Program-made: the position numbers and the translations under genes
Shown here: positions 8,325 to 16,124 of the stretch, piece by piece
Layout: every line of letters begins with the position of its first letter
Numbering within the stretch: position 1 is the stretch's first letter
The notes under the pieces: model-generated
The model's database searches: none
What the model saw: the letters and a program-made list of their open reading frames with translations, nothing else
Told to the model about the DNA's origin: nothing
Source: VAZQ01 sp035293945
GTDB taxonomy: Bacteria > Pseudomonadota > Alphaproteobacteria > Rhizobiales > Xanthobacteraceae
Assembly: GCA_035293945.1 (NCBI GenBank)
Contig: DATGLV010000028.1
Span: 124,001-188,000, forward strand
Direction: 5' to 3'
DNA: 64,000 nucleotides

Positions 8325-9298
8325 GCAGCCCCTTCGTCATCGCGATCCCGGCCAAAGGACGGCTGCAGGAGAACGCTGAGGCCTTCTTCGCCCGCGCCGG
8401 TCTCGAGCTCATCAAGCCGCGCGGAGCGCGCAATTACCGCGGCACTATTGCGGATCTGCCCGGCATCGAGGTCGCCTATGTTTCGGCCGGCGAGATCGCC
8501 CAGCTGTTGGCGCAGGGCGGCGTCCATTTCGGTGTCACCGGCGAAGACCTGCTGCGGGAGATGATCTCCGACATCGATGCGAGCATCGTGTTCATCGATG
8601 CGCTGGGGTTCGGCTACGCCAATGTGGTGGTGGCGGTCCCGCAGGCCTGGATCGACGTGCACAGCATGGCCGACCTCGATGATGTGGCAACCGCGTTCCG
8701 CCTCAAGCACGATCGCAAGATGCGGCTCGCCACCAAATACGTGAACCTGACGCGCACCTTCTTCTCAGAGCAGGGCATCACCGACTATCGGATCGTCGAG
8801 AGCACCGGCGCGACCGAGGGCGCGCCGGCTGCCGGCACCGCCGAGCTCATCGTCGACATCACCACGACCGGGACCACGCTCGCGGCCAATGCCTTGAAGG
8901 TGATCGACGACGGATTGATCCTGCGCTCGCAAGCCAATCTAGTCGCCGCACGCGGCGCCACATGGGGAGCAAATGAGCGGGAAATTGCGCGGCTCCTGCT
9001 GGACCGCATCGCCGCGCAGAAGACCGCGCGCGCTTTTCGCGAGGTTCGCACCCGCTTCGTGCGTTGCGATGAGCAGCTCCTGGCAGAAGCCAAGCTCCGT
9101 TTCGGTGTGCAGAGCCCGTTCGGCGGACCAACCTCCTCGGGCATGCTCACCTTGCACTGCCCGCCCGGTCAGGTGCATCCGCTGGCAAATTTCCTACGCC
9201 AGCACGGCGCCGAGAATGTCGCAGTCGCCGCGCTCGATTATGTGTTCTCGCGGGAAAATCCGCTGTTCGCCCGCCTCCAGGCGGGGCTTGGCGACTAA
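8321..9298 (+). CDS. hisG: ATP phosphoribosyltransferase catalytic subunit HisG (extended form)
   Basis: A 325-residue HisG that condenses ATP with PRPP in the first committed step of histidine synthesis. The N-terminal catalytic part has AIPAKGRLQENAEAFFARAG and the PRPP/product-binding EGAPAAGTAELIVDITTTGTTLAANALKVIDDG (residues about 165-200). After roughly residue 230 there is an extra domain (SGMLTLHCPPGQVHPLANFL, residues about 275-295) resembling the C-terminal ACT/PII-like part of long HisG enzymes. HisZ-dependent HisG proteins are usually short, so an extended HisG beside HisZ is notable. ATG at 8321 overlaps the hisZ stop as ATGA. Confidence 0.93.
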   Translation: MSSPFVIAIPAKGRLQENAEAFFARAGLELIKPRGARNYRGTIADLPGIEVAYVSAGEIAQLLAQGGVHFGVTGEDLLREMISDIDASIVFIDALGFGYANVVVAVPQAWIDVHSMADLDDVATAFRLKHDRKMRLATKYVNLTRTFFSEQGITDYRIVESTGATEGAPAAGTAELIVDITTTGTTLAANALKVIDDGLILRSQANLVAARGATWGANEREIARLLLDRIAAQKTARAFREVRTRFVRCDEQLLAEAKLRFGVQSPFGGPTSSGMLTLHCPPGQVHPLANFLRQHGAENVAVAALDYVFSRENPLFARLQAGLGD

Positions 9299-9314
9299 AC
9301 TCGCCGCCGGAGCA

Positions 9315-9682
9315 ATGCTTATTCGCCAGCAATTGGCATCTATTGAATATATCAAAGCGGGCAAAGCGCGACCGCTTGCGGTAACGACGGCTGCACGCTC
9401 TGAGACTCTGCCGGACATACCCACCGTGGGGGAAATGTTGTCAGGTTTTGAGGCTAGCGCGTGGGTTGGTTTCGGAGCGCCAAGGAGCACACCCGCCGAC
9501 ATTGTCAACAACCTCAATAGGGAGATCAATGCTGCTCTCGCCGAGCCCAAGATGAAGGTGCGGATCGCAGAGTTGGGCGCGACAGCAGCGGTGATGTCGC
9601 CCACCGAAGCGGATAAGTTCGTGCTCGACGAGATCGAGAGTGGGCGCCGGTAGTTAAGTCGGCCAACATCAAGCTGGAGTGA
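9315..9682 (+). pseudogene. Remnant of a Bug/TctC periplasmic binding protein gene
   Basis: From about 9330 the translation reads LASIEYIKAGKARPLAVTTA, then LPDIPTVGEML and GFGAPRSTPADIVNNLNREI, the typical C-terminal third of a Bug-family tricarboxylate receptor. The first two thirds, including the signal peptide, are absent; the match starts almost directly after the hisG stop. There is also a frameshift near 9640: the open frame stops at 9653, but the next frame (TGG at 9641) continues as WAPVVKSANIKLE and stops at 9682, the expected family C-terminus. So the gene is both truncated and frameshifted. A short product from an ATG at 9315 is possible but unlikely to function. Confidence 0.8.
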
Positions 9683-9740
9683 AAGGTCACGGCAGCTCCG
9701 GGAGGGCGCCGAGCCTTGCAAGTCGGCGCCGCGATCCTTA

Positions 9741-9762
9741 CTCCTACTCGTAAGAGTAGGAG
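9741..9762. promoter_or_regulatory. Inverted-repeat operator overlapping the vapB ribosome binding site
   Basis: CTCCTACTC (9741-9749) and GAGTAGGAG (9754-9762) form a perfect 9-bp inverted repeat with a 4-base GTAA spacer. The right arm contains most of the AGGAGG Shine-Dalgarno sequence (9758-9763), 5 bases before the antitoxin ATG. AbrB-fold antitoxins usually bind palindromes at their own promoter, so this is a strong operator candidate. In RNA the same repeat would form a hairpin that hides the ribosome binding site. Confidence 0.7.
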
Positions 9763-9768
9763 GCGGCC

Positions 9769-10002
9769 ATGCGCATCACCTCAAAAGGCCAGGGGACCAT
9801 TCCGGCTCAAATCCGCGAGCGCGCGGGTCTGTTGCCGCAGACGGAGGTAGAGTTCGAGCTCGACCGCAAGGGCGTGCGCATCGTTCGCGCCAAGACCCGC
9901 AAAAGCGATGGTCGCGGCGCCCGGGTTGTCGCCCATTTGCGGAGCCGCGGGGATGTCGCGATGAGCACGGATGCGATCATGGCGCTGACCCGAGATGACT
10001 GA
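9769..10002 (+). CDS. vapB: AbrB/MazE/SpoVT-fold antitoxin (VapB type)
   Basis: A 77-residue protein. The N-terminal MRITSKGQGTIPAQIRERAGLLPQTEVEF is the swapped-hairpin AbrB DNA-binding domain, matching the KGQ-TIP-IR pattern. The C-terminal RGDVAMSTDAIMALTRDD tail is the usual toxin-binding end of VapB antitoxins paired with PIN toxins. An AGGAGG site lies 5 bases upstream of ATG within the inverted repeat. The stop TGA is immediately followed by the ATG of the vapC remnant. The antitoxin frame is intact although the toxin is broken. Confidence 0.88.
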   Translation: MRITSKGQGTIPAQIRERAGLLPQTEVEFELDRKGVRIVRAKTRKSDGRGARVVAHLRSRGDVAMSTDAIMALTRDD

Positions 10003-10391
10003 ATGACCGCGGTGCTGGTCGACGCCAACGTTCTTCTCGACATCATGACGGAAGACGTGCGTTGGTTCGCTTGGTCGGCGGTGATCGTCACCACCTTGTA
10101 ATCAATCCAGTCATTTGTGCTGAGGTCTCGATCAGGTATTCGCGAATCGAGGAGCTAGATGCCGCGCTTCCCAAGCCCATGTTCGACCGCGAAGCCATTC
10201 CGTACGAAGCCGCCTTTCTTGCAGGCAAGGCATTCGTGACCTATCGGCGGCGGGGCGGAACAAAACCATCGCCGCTTCCGGATTTTTTCATTGGTGCCCA
10301 CGCGGCCGTTGCCGGATATACGCTGATGACGCGCGATGCGGCGCGGTATCGTACTTATTTTCCCAAGCTGGCGCTGATTGTTCCGGGCTGA
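10003..10391 (+). pseudogene. vapC: VapC PIN-domain toxin gene, frameshifted
   Basis: Starting at ATG 10003, directly after the antitoxin stop, the reading is MTAVLVDANVLLDIMTED then WFAWSA, the PIN N-terminus with its first catalytic Asp (D7). The frame then hits TAA at 10099-10101. The remainder of a PIN domain (LVINPVICAEVSIRYSRIEELDAAL, SPLPDFFIGAHAAVAGYTLMTRDAARYRTYFP) is in another frame from about 10083 to 10391 and keeps the C-terminal acidic residues. Compared with the family spacing between WFAWS and LVINP, roughly ten residues are missing, so the lesion near 10078-10085 looks like an out-of-frame deletion. VapC is normally an RNase; no full-length product can be made here. Confidence 0.85.
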
Positions 10392-10477
10392 GCCGCTCCC
10401 GGATACTTGCGGCTCCGGGAGCGGGGCGGCAACTTGCAGCAAGGCCTTGCGCCATCGGGAAGATCTGCCGGCGCGGC

Positions 10478-11458
10478 TCACTCCCCGGTGATATGGGCGG
10501 CCTTGATGATCGGCCACCATTTCTCGATCTCGGCCTTCTGCAAGGCGCCGAGTGCCTGCGGGGTCTGCTGATCGCGCGGCGGGATTTCGAGGCCCAAGGT
10601 CGCCATGCGCTCGCGCACGCCAGCATCAGCCATGGCGTCGATCGCGGCAGCATTGAGCTTGGCGACGATGTCTGCAGGCGTGCCTCTCGGCACCCATAAC
10701 CCGTACCAGACCGACATGTAGAGCCCCGGCAGGCCGGCCTCGTCCACGGTCGGCACGTCCGGGGCGGAGGCAAGCCGCTCCTTGGCGGTTACGGCGAACG
10801 CCTTGACGGCACCGGACTTCACCTGCGCCATGGAATTGGACGTCTGATCTACGATCAAATTGATCTGGCCAGCCATGAGATCGGTCAACGCCGGACCGGT
10901 GCCCCGATAGGGCACGAAGGGAAAATGCGTGCCAATCTCGTTCTGGAAATACACGCCGGCCACGTGCGAGGCGGAGCCGGGGCCGGCGGTGCCGGCCGAC
11001 ACTTTGTCTTCGTTTGATTTGATCCACGTCACGAATTCCTTGAGGTTTGTGGCCGGCACGCTCTTGTTGCTGATGATCCACAGCGGATTGGACGGCAGGC
11101 GCGCGACCGGCGCGAGATCCTTGAGGAGATCGTAGGGCAGGTCATAGATCGCGCCGTTCACCACATGGGTGCTCCAATGGCCGATGCTGACCGTGTAACC
11201 GTCGGCAGGCGCGCGCACCACACGACCGACCCCGACGGTTCCACCGGCCCCGGTGACGTTCTCGATGATCACCTGCTGGCCGAGCGAGACGCGCATGCGG
11301 TCGCCGATGACGCGCGCCAGCGCATCGGAGGGTCCGCCGGCCGCGAACGGCACCACGATCGTGACCGGGCGGGTCGGGAAAGTCTGCGCCGCCGCACCGG
11401 CACCGGCGACATGCGCTAATGCGGCCGCAACGGCGACGAGGAGCAACAATCTTCGCAC
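10478..11458 (-). CDS. Bug/TctC-family periplasmic substrate-binding protein
   Basis: About 326 residues with a signal peptide (RRLLLLVAVAAALAHVAGAGAAAQ) and the Bug fold: FPTRPVTIVVPFAAGGPSD near the mature N-terminus, then VENVTGAGGTVG-type and HVAGVYFQ segments, and near the C-terminus VPTVDEAGLPG followed by GLWVPRGTPADIV. Bug proteins capture carboxylates or related ligands in the periplasm for tripartite tricarboxylate transporters. No TctA/TctB genes are near, so this is an orphan receptor. GTG at 11458 is preferred because GGAGGG precedes it; an ATG at 11470 would add four residues. Ligand unknown. Confidence 0.88.
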   Translation of the reverse strand: MRRLLLLVAVAAALAHVAGAGAAAQTFPTRPVTIVVPFAAGGPSDALARVIGDRMRVSLGQQVIIENVTGAGGTVGVGRVVRAPADGYTVSIGHWSTHVVNGAIYDLPYDLLKDLAPVARLPSNPLWIISNKSVPATNLKEFVTWIKSNEDKVSAGTAGPGSASHVAGVYFQNEIGTHFPFVPYRGTGPALTDLMAGQINLIVDQTSNSMAQVKSGAVKAFAVTAKERLASAPDVPTVDEAGLPGLYMSVWYGLWVPRGTPADIVAKLNAAAIDAMADAGVRERMATLGLEIPPRDQQTPQALGALQKAEIEKWWPIIKAAHITGE

Positions 11459-11590
11459 GCATCCCTCCATTCAGCTGTTCATCGGCCAGTCATGCTAGCA
11501 GGCCCTCGCCATGCCGCGAAGCCGAGGCAGCGCGACTTCGGCAGCTGGGGCCGCTACCCTGCTGCGGCGGCGGACGGCCGCAAGCTCCGT

Positions 11591-12133
11591 TCAGTGCATC
11601 GCGGAGCGACCGTGGCTACGGAACACCACGAAATGCGACAGAGAGAAGTTGACCAGGAAGCTCGCCCCGATGGCGAGAAACTTACCGATCAGAACCGGGT
11701 CGATATCGTGCCCGGCTAGGCGCAGCGGCGCGTCGGGCCCCTCCAGGAGATGTAGCAGCCCCAGAATGGAATATTTCACGATGAAGATGGTCGCCGTATT
11801 GGCGATGAGCCCGCCGACCTGCGCGAGGAGAAAGCTCGCATAGGCCCTGAGGCGCAGCTTGCGGCCTGATTCGGCCGCAAAGGTGATCATCGAATTCATC
11901 ACATAGGAGCCGGTGACCGCAACCAGCCAGGAAATCAGGTTGGAGATGATGATCCCGAATGGTATCGCGGAAAATCCGACCAGGTAGAAGAAGAAGGAAA
12001 AGACGCCGAAATCGACCGCGGCATTGACCACGCCCACGAGCGCGAAGGTCACCGCTTTGCGGGCGACGGCACGCCGTCCGGGCTCCGCAAAGGCGCGGCG
12101 GCTGAGGGCTTCGAGCGGTGCGGGCAACCACAT
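11591..12133 (-). CDS. GtrA-family membrane protein (putative lipid-linked sugar flippase)
   Basis: A 180-residue integral membrane protein with four hydrophobic helices and the GtrA signature: KAVTFALVGVVNAAVDFGVFSFF, NLISWLVAVTGSYVMNSMITFA, a third helix around AQVGGLIANTATIFIV, and KFLAIGASFLVNFSLSHFVVF at the end. GtrA proteins are thought to move polyprenyl-phosphate-linked sugars across the inner membrane. The gene is divergent from a GtrB-type glycosyltransferase across a 266-base gap, the usual partner. Start ATG at 12133 follows GAGG by 6 bases. No specific sugar can be read from sequence. Confidence 0.88.
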   Translation of the reverse strand: MWLPAPLEALSRRAFAEPGRRAVARKAVTFALVGVVNAAVDFGVFSFFFYLVGFSAIPFGIIISNLISWLVAVTGSYVMNSMITFAAESGRKLRLRAYASFLLAQVGGLIANTATIFIVKYSILGLLHLLEGPDAPLRLAGHDIDPVLIGKFLAIGASFLVNFSLSHFVVFRSHGRSAMH

Positions 12134-12399
12134 GGCGTGCCTCGCTTAGAGCATTTTTGCAAAAAAAGCATGCCTTGCGGTGCGCATCAGCCCTGCCGAT
12201 CTCCTCCCCGCCCCGGGCGGCTGCCGACTCATCTCGTGGCGCATAGTGCTGGGACAAGATGCGCCAACAGTCCCGTAGGACAGCGGGCCCAGGCTGGGCT
12301 ATACATGCGGCGAATGGTCCGGGCATGCGGTCCAAGTAACTACAATATCAGGCGTAACAGGAAAGCGCCGAGCAGGCGGCGCACAACAGGCTGGCATTC

Positions 12400-13473
12400 A
12401 TGAGTTCCAGTGCAATAGGCTTTACCCGCGAAGCTCCAACCAAGCCGCGCGCCGGGGTCGGCCTCTCGATCGTAGTCCCGCTCTTCAACGAGGCCGCGGG
12501 GCTGCCTTCGCTGCATGCGCGCATCCTGGAGGTTGCGCAGCGCCTGAAGGTCGCGCGCGGGCTCAAGATCGAGATCGTCTATGTGGATGACGGCAGCCGC
12601 GATTCCACTCTGGCGGTCGCGCACGCCCTGCCGGCCGCCGTCGCGGATTTGCAGGTCGTGTCGCTGTCACGCAATTTTGGCAAGGAGGCAGCGCTGGCGG
12701 CAGGCCTTGATCACACGCGTTTCGGCGCTGTGCTGTTCATGGACGGCGACGGGCAGCATCCTCCGGCATTGATCGAGACTTTGGTGGAGCACTGGCTCGA
12801 CGGCGGCTATGACGTGGTCTACACGGCCAAGGCCACCCGCGAGAATGAGCCGCGGCTCTTCCGCCTCGCCGTCAAGACGTTCTATCTCCTGATCAATTGG
12901 GGCGCACGGCAGAAGATCCCCGAGGACGCCGGCGACTTCCGCCTACTCTCCCCGCGCGCCGCTGCAGCCTTGCGCGAACTGCCCGAGCGCAACCGTTTCT
13001 TCAAGGGCCTGGCAAGCTGGATCGGCTTCCGCCAGATGCGGGTCGATTACCAGCCGGCCGAGCGGGCGCACGGCCGCAGCACCTGGAGCATTTATTCCCT
13101 GATCGCCTTTTCGATCGAGGGGGTGACCTCGTTTTCCGGCGTGCCGCTGCGGTTTGCGAGCTTGCTCGGCTTCCTGCTGCTCGCCTTTGCGCTGATCTTC
13201 GCTGCCGACATCCTGATCGAGACGCTGATCTACGGTCAGTCGGTCCCCGGCTATCCTTCGATGATCATCGGCCTGATGGTGCTCAACAGCATGCAGCTGT
13301 TCATGATGGGCATCATGGGTGAGTATATTGCCAAGATGTTCTCCGAGGTCAAAGCCCGCCCGATCTATTTCGTGGCCGAGCAAACTCTCAAGACCGCCGA
13401 AGAAGATGCCAGTGGCGTCGATGAGGGGACGGGCGACGCCGAAAGGCAAACGACGCGAACTGCGGCGGAGTAG
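12400..13473 (+). CDS. GT2 glycosyltransferase, GtrB/polyprenyl-phosphate sugar transferase type
   Basis: A 357-residue enzyme with an N-terminal GT-A domain and two C-terminal membrane helices. The GT2 motifs are LSIVVPLFNE (residues 22-31), VYVDDGSRDST (60-70), SRNFGKEAALAAGLDHT, and MDGDGQHPPALIE with the catalytic DGD near residue 115. A GDFRLLSPRA loop follows, and hydrophobic segments lie near residues 245-315 (LLGFLLLAFALIFAADIL, MIIGLMVLNSMQLFMMGIMGEY). This layout is typical of enzymes that load a sugar onto undecaprenyl phosphate. It is followed after 59 bases by a ChbG/HpnK deacetylase gene and divergent from GtrA, which suggests an acetamido-sugar product. Confidence 0.9.
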   Translation: MSSSAIGFTREAPTKPRAGVGLSIVVPLFNEAAGLPSLHARILEVAQRLKVARGLKIEIVYVDDGSRDSTLAVAHALPAAVADLQVVSLSRNFGKEAALAAGLDHTRFGAVLFMDGDGQHPPALIETLVEHWLDGGYDVVYTAKATRENEPRLFRLAVKTFYLLINWGARQKIPEDAGDFRLLSPRAAAALRELPERNRFFKGLASWIGFRQMRVDYQPAERAHGRSTWSIYSLIAFSIEGVTSFSGVPLRFASLLGFLLLAFALIFAADILIETLIYGQSVPGYPSMIIGLMVLNSMQLFMMGIMGEYIAKMFSEVKARPIYFVAEQTLKTAEEDASGVDEGTGDAERQTTRTAAE

Positions 13474-13532
13474 ACTCTGCTTGCTGTAGAAGTGGCCTGA
13501 GTATTGATGAGGCCGCGCGATTTGAGGCTTGC

Positions 13533-14438
13533 TTGGACGGACCATCCAACCGGTCGGCGGCAGAGGGGCGAGCGGATGCAGCCAATGACGCTCCCGCGCC
13601 CCGGCGGATTTGGCTGTGCGCCGACGACTACGGCATATCCGGCGCAGTCAACGTGGCGATCCGCGATCTCGTGGTGCGGCGGCGCATCAACGCCACCTCG
13701 GTCATGGTGGTCGCGCCGAGCTTCCATCGCTCCGAGGCCCACGCGCTGACGAAGCTCAACAGCGGAGCGGCGCGCGTCGCCATCGGCTTGCATCTGACCC
13801 TGACGGCACCGTTCCGCCCCCTCAGCGAGCGCTATGAGCCCTTGCGAGAAGGCGCATTTCTGCCGCTTGGTGCCACCATGGCGCGCGCATTCCTCCATCG
13901 CCTCGACGGCGAGGCACTGCGGCGCGAGCTCACCGCGCAGGTGAAAATGTTCGTGCACACATTCAGCCGCGCGCCTGATTTCATCGACGGGCATCAGCAC
14001 GTGCATCTGTTCCCGCAGATCCGCGATGCCGCGCTCGCGGTTGCCAAAGCAAGCGCGCCGCGCGCTTGGCTGCGGCAATGCGGACGAGCGGTTCCGCATC
14101 GCTTCAGCTTCGCCGACCGCAAAGCCTTGCTGTTGGACCATTTGAGCAAGGGCTTTCGCCGGCGCGCCCAAGCGCAGGGCGTGCGCACCAATCCGGGCTT
14201 TGCCGGCGCCTATGAGTTCGAAGACGGCGCCGAGCTCTCGTCGCTGTTTGCCGGGTTTGTTGATGAAGTTCCGGACGGCGGGCTGATCATGTGCCATCCG
14301 GGCTTCGTGGACGCAGAATTGGCAAAGCTCGATCCGCTGACCTCGTTGCGCGAACGGGAATATGCGTTCCTGTCCGGGGATGCGCTGCCGGAATTGCTCG
14401 CCCGCCATGGGGCGGCACTCGCTTCGCCTCGGGGCTGA
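13533..14438 (+). CDS. ChbG/HpnK (YdjC) family deacetylase, NaxD-like
   Basis: A 301-residue YdjC-superfamily protein. The metal and catalytic residues expected of this family are present: CADDYGIS with D31-D32, the GLHLTLT segment near residue 85, and DGHQHVHLFPQ with D152, H154, H156 and H158. The C-terminal MCHPGFVDAELAKLDPLTSLREREY block also fits. Members deacetylate chitooligosaccharides (ChbG), act in hopanoid synthesis (HpnK), or deacetylate undecaprenyl-phosphate-linked amino sugars (NaxD of Francisella). The neighbouring GtrB-type transferase and GtrA protein favour the last role. The start is TTG at 13533 with GAGG five bases upstream; no in-frame ATG is near. Confidence 0.87.
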   Translation: MDGPSNRSAAEGRADAANDAPAPRRIWLCADDYGISGAVNVAIRDLVVRRRINATSVMVVAPSFHRSEAHALTKLNSGAARVAIGLHLTLTAPFRPLSERYEPLREGAFLPLGATMARAFLHRLDGEALRRELTAQVKMFVHTFSRAPDFIDGHQHVHLFPQIRDAALAVAKASAPRAWLRQCGRAVPHRFSFADRKALLLDHLSKGFRRRAQAQGVRTNPGFAGAYEFEDGAELSSLFAGFVDEVPDGGLIMCHPGFVDAELAKLDPLTSLREREYAFLSGDALPELLARHGAALASPRG

Positions 14439-14575
14439 CTGCGGCCACGTGTCACGGCGGCCGAAGCGCAAGCCCCCGAGGACACAAAATTTTGTCTCCT
14501 GCAGCACCTTGGGGTCATTCCGTCGCCACCTGGGCTTCCTAAATGATGACCCGTCTTCACGGAGGAGGGAGATCC

Positions 14576-15340
14576 ATGACTCCGCAAGAACGCGAGCTCA
14601 TCGATGAGCTCTTCGATCGACTTGCCAAGCTCGAGAGCACGGCGCGCGACCCCGACGCCGAGCGGGCCATCATCGAGGGGCTGCGGCGCGCCCCCAACGC
14701 GACTTACGCTCTGGTGCAAACCGCACTGGTGCAGGACGAGGCGCTCAAGCGCGCCGATGCGCGCATTCGTGCGCTCGAGGCACAACTCGGCCAAGCGCCT
14801 CAGTCCGGCGGCGGCTTTCTCGACAATATGCGCGATGCATTGCTCGGCCGGCGCGATCAACCGCGCGCCGGCTCGGTGCCTTCGGTGCGGCCGCAAGCGC
14901 AGAGCATGGGCGTCGCACCCGCCCCGGCGGCGCCGTGGCAACCGGCAGCATCGGGTGGCGGCTCGTTTCTGGGCACCGCTGCGGCCGCAGCAGCGGGCGT
15001 CATTGGCGGGTCGCTTCTACTCGATGGCATCCGCTCGATGATGGCCCCGAGCCACGCCGCCTTCTACGCCGACCCAGGCTTCGGCGCCTTTGATCCCGGG
15101 CTCGGCATGTCCTCGCCTGCACCGTGGGGTGGTGGCAGCGGCGAGCTCGCTCGCGAGGCCGGTATCGATGACATCGGCCGCGACCCCAATGCGGGTGGCG
15201 GTGGTTTCGACTTGTTCGACCCCAACGACAACGGTGTGAGCGACCAGAGCACCGATTTCGCCGACAACAGCGGCGACTTCGGCAGTGATTTCGGCGGTGG
15301 CGGCGATTTTGGTGGCGGCGACTTCAGCAGCGATGTTTGA
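14576..15340 (+). CDS. DUF2076 domain-containing protein
   Basis: A 254-residue protein. The N-terminal DUF2076 part has TPQERELIDELFDRLAKLE, the RDPDAERAIIEGLRRAPNATYALVQTALVQDEALKRADARI helix pair, then a Pro/Ala-rich linker. A Gly-rich hydrophobic stretch GTAAAAAAGVIGGSLLLDGIRSMM (residues about 140-163) follows; it may be a membrane segment or an aggregation-prone helix. The C-terminus is low-complexity Gly/Asp/Phe repeats (DFGGGDFS type). The start at 14576 follows a strong GGAGGAGG site. Function is not established. Confidence 0.85.
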   Translation: MTPQERELIDELFDRLAKLESTARDPDAERAIIEGLRRAPNATYALVQTALVQDEALKRADARIRALEAQLGQAPQSGGGFLDNMRDALLGRRDQPRAGSVPSVRPQAQSMGVAPAPAAPWQPAASGGGSFLGTAAAAAAGVIGGSLLLDGIRSMMAPSHAAFYADPGFGAFDPGLGMSSPAPWGGGSGELAREAGIDDIGRDPNAGGGGFDLFDPNDNGVSDQSTDFADNSGDFGSDFGGGGDFGGGDFSSDV

Positions 15341-15363
15341 CCTGGTGGTGCCTGGATGCAAAG

Positions 15364-15388
15364 AGGGCCGCCCTGACAAGGCGGCCCT
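15364..15388. terminator. Bidirectional hairpin between convergent genes
   Basis: AGGGCCGCC (15364-15372) pairs with GGCGGCCCT (15380-15388) around a 7-base loop. It lies in the 70-base gap between the convergent DUF2076 and L,D-transpeptidase genes and can serve both. Flanking T runs are short on either strand, so it may be only partly efficient. Confidence 0.75.
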
Positions 15389-15410
15389 TCAACCATGTGA
15401 GGCCCGCTGA

Positions 15411-16124
15411 TCAGATGACGATGACTTTTGCCCCGACCTTGACCCGATCGTAGAGATCGATGACGTCCTCATTGCGCATGCGGATGCATCCCGAGGATAC
15501 GGCGGTGCCGATGGTCCAGGGCTCGTTCGAGCCATGGATCCGGTAGAGGGTCGAGCCCAGGTACAAGGCGCGGGCACCGAGCGGATTTTCCGGACCTCCC
15601 TCCATGTGACGCGGCAAATCGGGGCGCCGCTTCAACATGTCTTCGGGCGGCGTCCAATCCGGCCACTCGCGCTTGCTGGTGACGTTGTGGACGCCCGCCC
15701 AGGTGAATCCCGGACGGCCCACCCCGATGCCGTAGCGTAGCGCCCGGCCATTGCCTTCGACCAGATAGAGAAAGCGTTCCGGCGTGTTGATGATGATGGT
15801 GCCGGGCGCCTCGCTGCCGGCGTAGTCGACCTCCTGCTTGAGGTAGCGGGGATCGAGGCCCTGCGGCGTGCCTGCGTCGGAGGGCTGATAATATTGCGAA
15901 GGATCATAGCCACCGAGGCTGCTCGGCTGCGGCTGTGCGCGAGGAGAGCCGCCGAACAGCATTTCGATGAAACCTCCGCCCAGGTTGGGGCCCGGCGCGG
16001 CGACCGGCTGCACCGCACGATCAGGCATTTGGTGGGTTGCGGGGGTGAGGGCGAGCGGACCGGCGGCTGCCGTGCCGCCCACGATTAAGCTCGCGAGCAG
16101 AGCCGGAACAAGACGATTGAGCAT
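15411..16124 (-). CDS. Periplasmic L,D-transpeptidase (YkuD domain)
   Basis: A 237-residue exported enzyme that forms 3-3 peptidoglycan cross-links or attaches proteins to peptidoglycan. There is a signal peptide (LNRLVPALLASLIVGGTAAAG), a Pro/Gln-rich linker, and a C-terminal YkuD domain starting near residue 108 (GTIIINTPERFLYLVEG, RYGIGVGRPGF, WPDWTPPEDML). The catalytic motif is HGSNEPWTIGTAVSSGCIRM, with His197 and Cys213. The start ATG at 16124 is chosen because an upstream in-frame start would place ten charged residues before the signal peptide. It converges with the DUF2076 gene. Many Rhizobiales carry several paralogues. Confidence 0.93.
   Translation of the reverse strand: MLNRLVPALLASLIVGGTAAAGPLALTPATHQMPDRAVQPVAAPGPNLGGGFIEMLFGGSPRAQPQPSSLGGYDPSQYYQPSDAGTPQGLDPRYLKQEVDYAGSEAPGTIIINTPERFLYLVEGNGRALRYGIGVGRPGFTWAGVHNVTSKREWPDWTPPEDMLKRRPDLPRHMEGGPENPLGARALYLGSTLYRIHGSNEPWTIGTAVSSGCIRMRNEDVIDLYDRVKVGAKVIVI

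Noticed and set aside
10062..10391. Second half of vapC as an independent gene
   Set aside because: It begins at a TTG inside the PIN domain and lacks the first catalytic Asp; it is the frameshifted remainder, not a gene.
10003..10391. Programmed ribosomal frameshifting of vapC
   Set aside because: No slippery heptamer or following structure was seen at the junction and residues are missing, so a deletion is the simpler explanation.
14484..14495. Palindrome ACAAAATTTTGT upstream of DUF2076
   Set aside because: A perfect 12-bp palindrome, but short, AT-only in its core and without a supporting promoter; not strong enough to call an operator.
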